A DNA stretch of 16,567 bases from Halomonas halophila (GTDB taxonomy: Bacteria > Pseudomonadota > Gammaproteobacteria > Pseudomonadales > Halomonadaceae): the NCBI GenBank assembly GCA_002433675.1, contig DJIP01000174.1:563-17129 (forward strand), written 5' to 3'. Below are positions 13,067 to 16,567 of the stretch, one piece after another. A program made the position numbers and the translations under genes. Position 1 is the stretch's first letter. Each line of letters starts with the position of its first letter. A model generated the notes under the pieces. It had not been told where the DNA came from. It did not search any database and was given only the letters and a program-made list of their open reading frames with translations.

Positions 13067-13534
13067 TCAGGCCCCGTGGTAGCCCTTTTGCTCGGGCTCA
13101 TCATCGTCGTCGTCAGCGGTTCCCTGCGTGGCCCCTTGTGTAGACTCTTGCGTCGTTCCTTGTGGCAGCTCGGCCACCCACTCCATGGCCGCGCTGTGCT
13201 CCTTGTGGGAGAAGGTGCGGATCTCGATCTTCCTGACCAGTTTGTCCTCGAGATGGGCGATGTGCTTGATCCACTCCTTGTCGGTGATCACCGCGGCGCG
13301 ATGGTAGTGGTCAAGCTCGCCGATCTGGGTCAGGCCATAGCCCAGGTCACGCAGCAGCGCGGTCAGGGTCATCCAGCGCAGGTTGTCGAGCTCCGCCACC
13401 AGGCTGACCTTGGGGCAGCGCTTCTTGGTCATTTCGATCAGATCGATGGCCTGCTGGAGCTCCTGGGCGGTCACGGTACCGCCGGCGCGGATGGCGACCA
13501 CGTGTTCGGCCGGGTGGGGAATCTGCTCGAGCAT
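13067..13534 (-). CDS. SpoIIAA-like (STAS/SEC14-type) protein
   Basis: This 155-residue cytoplasmic protein matches the SpoIIAA-like family by its opening (MLEQIP, then VVAIRAGGTVTAQELQQA), the KVSLVAELDNLRWMT core, the AVITDKEWIKHIAHLEDKL helix and the IRTFSHKEHSAAMEWV end. Known members are small alpha/beta STAS-fold proteins of unsettled function; some bind lipids or other hydrophobic ligands. After about residue 123 comes a non-conserved tail of repeated TQG/TQES units and a run of five Asp, probably disordered, so the domain itself has the usual length of about 120 residues. The ATG at 13534 has a strong AAGGAG site. It is monocistronic here and convergent with the catabolic cluster, with no evident functional tie to it. 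Confidence 0.82.
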   Translation of the reverse strand: MLEQIPHPAEHVVAIRAGGTVTAQELQQAIDLIEMTKKRCPKVSLVAELDNLRWMTLTALLRDLGYGLTQIGELDHYHRAAVITDKEWIKHIAHLEDKLVRKIEIRTFSHKEHSAAMEWVAELPQGTTQESTQGATQGTADDDDDEPEQKGYHGA

Positions 13535-13815
13535 CTTGAATCTCCTTGTCGGGGACGGCGGGACTCACGTCGCGATGCAGCGTGACGGGATTTTCTCAGC
13601 ATAGTCGCTGTGGCATCCATGGCGGTCGATCTGTTGTGTTCGACGCCAATGCTTTGCAGTCGTGGTATGTGGTCGTAAGGCCTGACGTCCTGCTGGCGAC
13701 AACGACAGGTAGGCCCCGACCTTGCCTCAAACGTAGCGATAGAAGCAGGTGTGAACGCAGCAATGTCGGCGCCATGACCAGACCAGGCATCATCATGCAA
13801 AGGAGGGTGGCGAAC
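13535..13815. promoter_or_regulatory. Divergent intergenic region, SpoIIAA-like / cupredoxin-like genes
   Basis: The 281 bp hold no convincing gene; a plus-strand frame runs through from 13546 but has no ribosome-binding site until 13816. TATGCT, read leftward around 13604-13609 ahead of the SpoIIAA-like gene, is a possible -10 without a good -35. I found no strong palindrome. Promoters for both genes are expected here but cannot be placed. Confidence 0.4.
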
Positions 13816-14340
13816 ATGCAAGCGGATGGAAATAAAGGCCAGACGGTGGGATGGGCGAGCTGGGCCCTGGCCTTCGGCCTGGTGGGGGCGCTCGGTTGGG
13901 TCGCGCCGGCCCATTCACAGCAGTCCCAGGCCGCCAACACGACCTCCGGTCAGGCGACCGTCATCGAGTTGACCCAGGTGGGCTGTCAGTTCCTGGAGAG
14001 CGAGAACGGCACCGATCACGGCATTCATCCCCAGAGCAAGGCCGACTGCGAGGCCTTCAACGACGACACCGGCGAGGCGCGACTGGCCGAGTCCAGGGTG
14101 CTGCGAGTGCCCGCCGGAGACTATGTGTTCCGGGTCAAGAACGAAGGCGTGCCCTACGACCTGGGTTTCTGGCTGCGTGGAGACGGCCTGCTGAACCGGG
14201 CCCGGCTACCCAGCGTGTCCGGCGGTGGTCTTGGCACCGGCCAGACCGGGGATTTCGCCGTCAGTCTGGAACCGGGCGAGTACGTCTACTCCTGCCCGCT
14301 GAATCCGACCCTGGACTATAAGTTGGTCGTCGAAGGCTAA
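13816..14340 (+). CDS. Exported cupredoxin-like protein of unknown function
   Basis: This 174-residue secreted protein has a positively charged start, a hydrophobic helix (about 14-30) and a probable signal peptidase site after PAHS (residue 34). The mature part starts with a short Gln/Ala/Thr linker and continues as a beta-rich domain (about 46-174), with cupredoxin-like elements RVPAGDYVFRVKNEGVPYDLGFWLR split over residues 97-121 and EPGEYVYSC..NPTLDY at 152-168. The classical blue-copper ligand set is not visible: C160 is present in YSCPLNP, but no His follows it. D67, H68 and H71, with a C57/C78 pair, could bind metal or form a disulfide. I recognise it only as a conserved periplasmic/exported protein type. 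The ATG at 13816 is chosen for the AAAGGAGG 9 nt upstream; the earlier in-frame ATG at 13795 contains that site within its coding sequence. A clear terminator follows at 14491. Confidence 0.72.
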   Translation: MQADGNKGQTVGWASWALAFGLVGALGWVAPAHSQQSQAANTTSGQATVIELTQVGCQFLESENGTDHGIHPQSKADCEAFNDDTGEARLAESRVLRVPAGDYVFRVKNEGVPYDLGFWLRGDGLLNRARLPSVSGGGLGTGQTGDFAVSLEPGEYVYSCPLNPTLDYKLVVEG

Positions 14341-14490
14341 GGATAAAGCGGAAGGCTTGAGAGGCAAGTACCTGCGCTCGTCGACAATTCGGGCCATGCC
14401 CAGGCATGCCAGTGATCTCATCACCGTCAGTGGATCACGACACCTGACGATCGCCTACGCACCCGACGAAAAAGCTTAACCACCTTGATA

Positions 14491-14523
14491 CCCGCTGTGT
14501 CGTTTCGACACGGCGGGTTTTTT
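14491..14523 (+). terminator. Rho-independent terminator downstream of the cupredoxin-like gene
   Basis: CCCGCTGTGTCG (14491-14502) pairs with CGACACGGCGGG (14506-14517), 12 bp with one T-G wobble around a TTT loop, followed at once by six T (14518-14523). It lies 150 nt after the stop at 14340, giving a long 3' untranslated region, and insulates the VOC gene that starts at 14600. Confidence 0.93.
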
Positions 14524-14599
14524 GTATCTCCAGCATCAGAGTTTTCCCGTCTAGGCTCTCAGCAATAGCTGTCGTACGCCAAAGCGTCAGGAGGGCCAG

Positions 14600-15076
14600 A
14601 TGGCAAAGGTCGAACCCCGCGCGCCCAAGCCGCGTATCGGAATGATCACCCTCGGTGTCCACTCGCTCGAACGGGCCATCGACTTCTATCAACAGGGGCT
14701 TGGCTGGCCGCGTCTGGAAGACAGCGCCCCGAGGATCGCCTTCTTTTCGCTACAGGGGACCTGGCTTGCCTTGTACGGCTGGCACGATCTGGCCGATGAC
14801 CTGATGGTCAACGCCGGAGGCGAAGGGTTCCGTGGTGTGACCCTGGCCTACATGGCCGAGGACCCCAATGAAGTGGACGCGGTGCTGATCCAGGCCAGAC
14901 GAGCGGGCGGGAACCTGCTCAAGCCTGGGCAGAAGGCCTTCTGGGGCGGCTACTCAGGCTACTTTGCCGACCCCGACGGGCACCTCTGGGAGGTGGCCCA
15001 CAATCCCTTCTTCTGGCCAGGGCCGGGCGAGCCCCAGGCCAGGTCCAGCAACGCCAGGTCCAGCAACGATAGTTGA
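14600..15076 (+). CDS. VOC-superfamily (glyoxalase/bleomycin-resistance fold) protein
   Basis: This 158-residue cytoplasmic protein has the paired beta-alpha-beta-beta-beta VOC fold: module 1 about residues 13-60 (MITLGVHSLERAIDFYQQGL) and module 2 about 78-135, ending in GYFADPDGHLWEVAHNP. E131 occupies the usual C-terminal metal-ligand position. The first expected ligand is not an obvious His: the strand reads GMITLGV with H21 slightly late, so metal binding is uncertain. Substrate is unknown; the family covers lyases, dioxygenases and resistance proteins. The ATG has AGGAGG 5 nt upstream. The last residues (ARSSN twice, then DS) come from a tandem 15-bp duplication and fall outside the fold. 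It stands alone between a terminator and cstA. Confidence 0.85.
   Translation: MAKVEPRAPKPRIGMITLGVHSLERAIDFYQQGLGWPRLEDSAPRIAFFSLQGTWLALYGWHDLADDLMVNAGGEGFRGVTLAYMAEDPNEVDAVLIQARRAGGNLLKPGQKAFWGGYSGYFADPDGHLWEVAHNPFFWPGPGEPQARSSNARSSNDS
15038..15067 (+). repeat. Perfect tandem 15-bp repeat at the end of the VOC gene
   Basis: GCCAGGTCCAGCAAC at 15038-15052 is repeated exactly at 15053-15067. Being five codons long and in frame, it encodes ARSSN twice and leaves the stop codon unaffected. Perfect identity suggests a recent or slippage-prone duplication. Confidence 0.95.
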
Positions 15077-15296
15077 TCCTGGTCCACTTTCTGGTGGATG
15101 TCGGGGATGCTGTTTTTCCAATAAAAACAAGGTTGTCAAGCAGGGGTGGGACGTTGAGGAGAGCCTGATAGCCGCGGGTGCCGTGCTTTCAGGAAGGGGC
15201 CCTCGACGCTGGCTTTGTCCGAAGAGTCGAAGAGCACAGGGACCTTTCTGACAAGCCTTGGGCCGTTACCAATAACCTGCCGCAAGGGAGTCGCTC
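15077..15296 (+). promoter_or_regulatory. Upstream region of cstA
   Basis: No gene is seen in these 220 bp. GTTTTT (15112-15117) and AAAAAC (15123-15128) form a small AT hairpin that could end VOC transcription weakly. TTGTCA at 15133-15138 is a possible -35 with no good -10. Further on, GTGCT near 15183 and AGCAC near 15234 could enclose a shorter TCGAC/GTCGA pairing in a leader structure. AAGGGAG just before 15297 is the cstA ribosome-binding site. Confidence 0.35.
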
Positions 15297-16567
15297 ATGA
15301 GTGCAGTCATCGTGTTGGTCCTGGGGTTGGCCGCCATGGCCCTCGGGTACTTCGTTTACTCGAAGTTTATCGCCGAGAAGATCTTGAAGCTGTCCAGGGA
15401 TTTCGTCACCCCTGCTCACGAGTTCGAAGATGGCGTCGACTTCGTGCCGACCAACCGCTACGTGCTGTGGGGCCACCACTTCACCTCAGTGGCCGGAGCG
15501 GCACCCATCGTCGGCCCGGCCATCGCCGTCATCTGGGGCTGGGTACCGGCCTTCCTGTGGGTCATCTTCGGCACTATCTTCTTCGCCGGGGTCCACGACG
15601 CCGGTGCGATCTGGGCCAGTGTGCGCAACAAGGCCAAGTCGGTGGGTGCGCTCACCGGGGAAGTGGTCGGCACCCGCGCCCGCAGCATTTTCATGATCGT
15701 GATCTTCCTGCTGCTGCTGATGGTCAACGCGGTCTTTGCCGTGGTCATCGCCGGCCTGATGATGAAGTTCCCCTCGGCAGTCATCCCGGTTTGGGGTGCC
15801 ATCCTGGTGGCGCTGGTCATCGGCCAGTTGATCTATCGCCGGATCATCGGTCTTGGCCTGGTGTCGGTGATCGGTGTGGTGGCGCTCTACGCCCTGATCG
15901 GCATCGGGCCGGCGGTGCCGATCCAGATGCCCTCCGAGGTCGGCGTGCTGTCCGGCCAGGCGGTGTGGATCCTTTTGCTGTTCGGTTATGCTGCCATCGC
16001 CTCGCTGTTGCCGGTGTGGATGCTGCTGCAGCCGCGCGACTACATCAACGGCCTGCAGCTGTTCATCGGCCTGATCATCCTTTACGGCGCCCTGGCGCTG
16101 TTGAACCCGGACATTGTGGCGCCGGGCTTCAACAGTGATGTACCCGCGGGTACGCCGTCGCTGTTCCCGCTGTTGTTCGTGACCATCGCCTGCGGCGCGA
16201 TTTCCGGCTTCCATGGTCTGGTGTCCTCCGGTACCACCTCCAAGCAGCTCGATCGCGAGACCGACGTGCGCTTCGTCGGCTATTTCGGCGCGGTGGGCGA
16301 GGGCATGCTGGCGCTGGGGTCGATCCTGGCGGCCACCGCAGGCTTTGCCACCCTCGGCGACTGGCAGGCCATGTACGACGCCTTCGGCAAGGGTGGGGTC
16401 AACGCCTTCGTCGAGGGCGGTGCCTTCATCATCCACAACGGCATCGGCCTGCCCCAGGCCACCGCGGCGACCCTGCTCACGGTGATGGCGGCACTGTTCG
16501 CCGGCACCACCATGGATACCGGCCTGCGCCTGCAGCGCTATATCTTCCAGGAGTGGGGCGAGATCTA
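15297..16567 (+). CDS. cstA: CstA-type carbon-starvation transporter (partial, 5' 423 codons)
   Basis: The frame opens at an ATG at 15297, with AAGGGAG 6 nt upstream, and stays open to the window edge (423 complete codons plus two bases). The N-terminus matches CstA: a first membrane helix, then DFVPTNRYVLWGHHFTSVAG at residues 48-67 and APIVGPAIAVIWGW at 69-82, and later HDAGAIWASVRNKAKSVG and IISGF-like SGFHGLVSSGTTSKQL segments. CstA proteins are inner-membrane carriers for pyruvate and, in some species, peptides, usually induced on carbon limitation. At least ten membrane segments are present before the cut. The truncation is caused by the window end; no frameshift or internal stop is seen. 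It has its own upstream region and is not in an operon with the VOC gene as far as can be seen. Confidence 0.93.
   Translation, partial: MSAVIVLVLGLAAMALGYFVYSKFIAEKILKLSRDFVTPAHEFEDGVDFVPTNRYVLWGHHFTSVAGAAPIVGPAIAVIWGWVPAFLWVIFGTIFFAGVHDAGAIWASVRNKAKSVGALTGEVVGTRARSIFMIVIFLLLLMVNAVFAVVIAGLMMKFPSAVIPVWGAILVALVIGQLIYRRIIGLGLVSVIGVVALYALIGIGPAVPIQMPSEVGVLSGQAVWILLLFGYAAIASLLPVWMLLQPRDYINGLQLFIGLIILYGALALLNPDIVAPGFNSDVPAGTPSLFPLLFVTIACGAISGFHGLVSSGTTSKQLDRETDVRFVGYFGAVGEGMLALGSILAATAGFATLGDWQAMYDAFGKGGVNAFVEGGAFIIHNGIGLPQATAATLLTVMAALFAGTTMDTGLRLQRYIFQEWGEI

Noticed and set aside
14396..14479. 27-codon frame ending just before the terminator (small-protein candidate)
   Set aside because: No Shine-Dalgarno sequence ahead of the ATG and no recognisable peptide feature; it is more simply part of a 3' untranslated region.
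15133..15165. Sigma-70 or sigma-54 promoter for cstA
   Set aside because: TTGTCA has no matching -10 at 16-18 bp, and TGGGACGTTGAGG lacks the GC of a sigma-54 -12 box.
15215..16138. 307-codon plus-strand frame over the start of cstA
   Set aside because: Out-of-frame shadow; the frame starting at 15297 encodes CstA signature motifs and has a good ribosome-binding site.

Overview
The window looks like a chromosomal catabolic region from a high-GC, probably halophilic gammaproteobacterium; Halomonadaceae would fit. This rests on GC-rich coding, good Shine-Dalgarno sites, acidic predicted proteins such as the solute-binding protein, and the mix of families (tripartite tricarboxylate transporter, NhaC antiporter, CstA). 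It is an inference, not a taxonomic proof. I see no rRNA, tRNA, CRISPR array, phage gene or insertion sequence.

Layout. Positions 84-1538 (minus) encode an NhaC-type antiporter, divergent from an FCD-type GntR regulator at 1797-2474. The gap between them holds regularly spaced repeats. A second FCD-GntR regulator (2585-3277, minus) converges on the first, and the short gap between them carries a decayed copy of the first regulator's 3' end. Upstream of the second regulator, on the same strand, is an IlvD/Edd-type dehydratase (3385-5139). Divergent from that is a seven-gene plus-strand cluster (5430-13045): tctC, tctB, tctA, an enolase-superfamily (mandelate racemase group) enzyme, a DapA-like lyase/aldolase, a D-2-hydroxyacid dehydrogenase and an FMN-dependent L-2-hydroxyacid dehydrogenase. 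The last three genes are tightly coupled (8-bp and ATGA overlaps). The earlier gaps contain strong hairpins without T-tracts.

The genes suggest one pathway. The TctCBA system imports a carboxylate, probably a sugar acid or related hydroxy acid. One or both dehydratases would make a 2-keto-3-deoxy acid, the DapA-like enzyme would cleave it to pyruvate (or another 2-keto acid) plus an aldehyde, and the two stereochemically opposite 2-hydroxyacid dehydrogenases would interconvert hydroxy and keto acids. The GntR proteins probably respond to a substrate or intermediate. The substrate cannot be named from sequence, and a mandelate-like racemase plus dehydrogenase route is an alternative.

Downstream of 13045 the content appears unrelated: a SpoIIAA-like (STAS) protein on the minus strand, an exported cupredoxin-like protein followed by a clear intrinsic terminator, a VOC/glyoxalase-fold protein with a tandem 15-bp repeat near its end, and the first 423 codons of a CstA-type pyruvate/peptide transporter that runs off the window edge.
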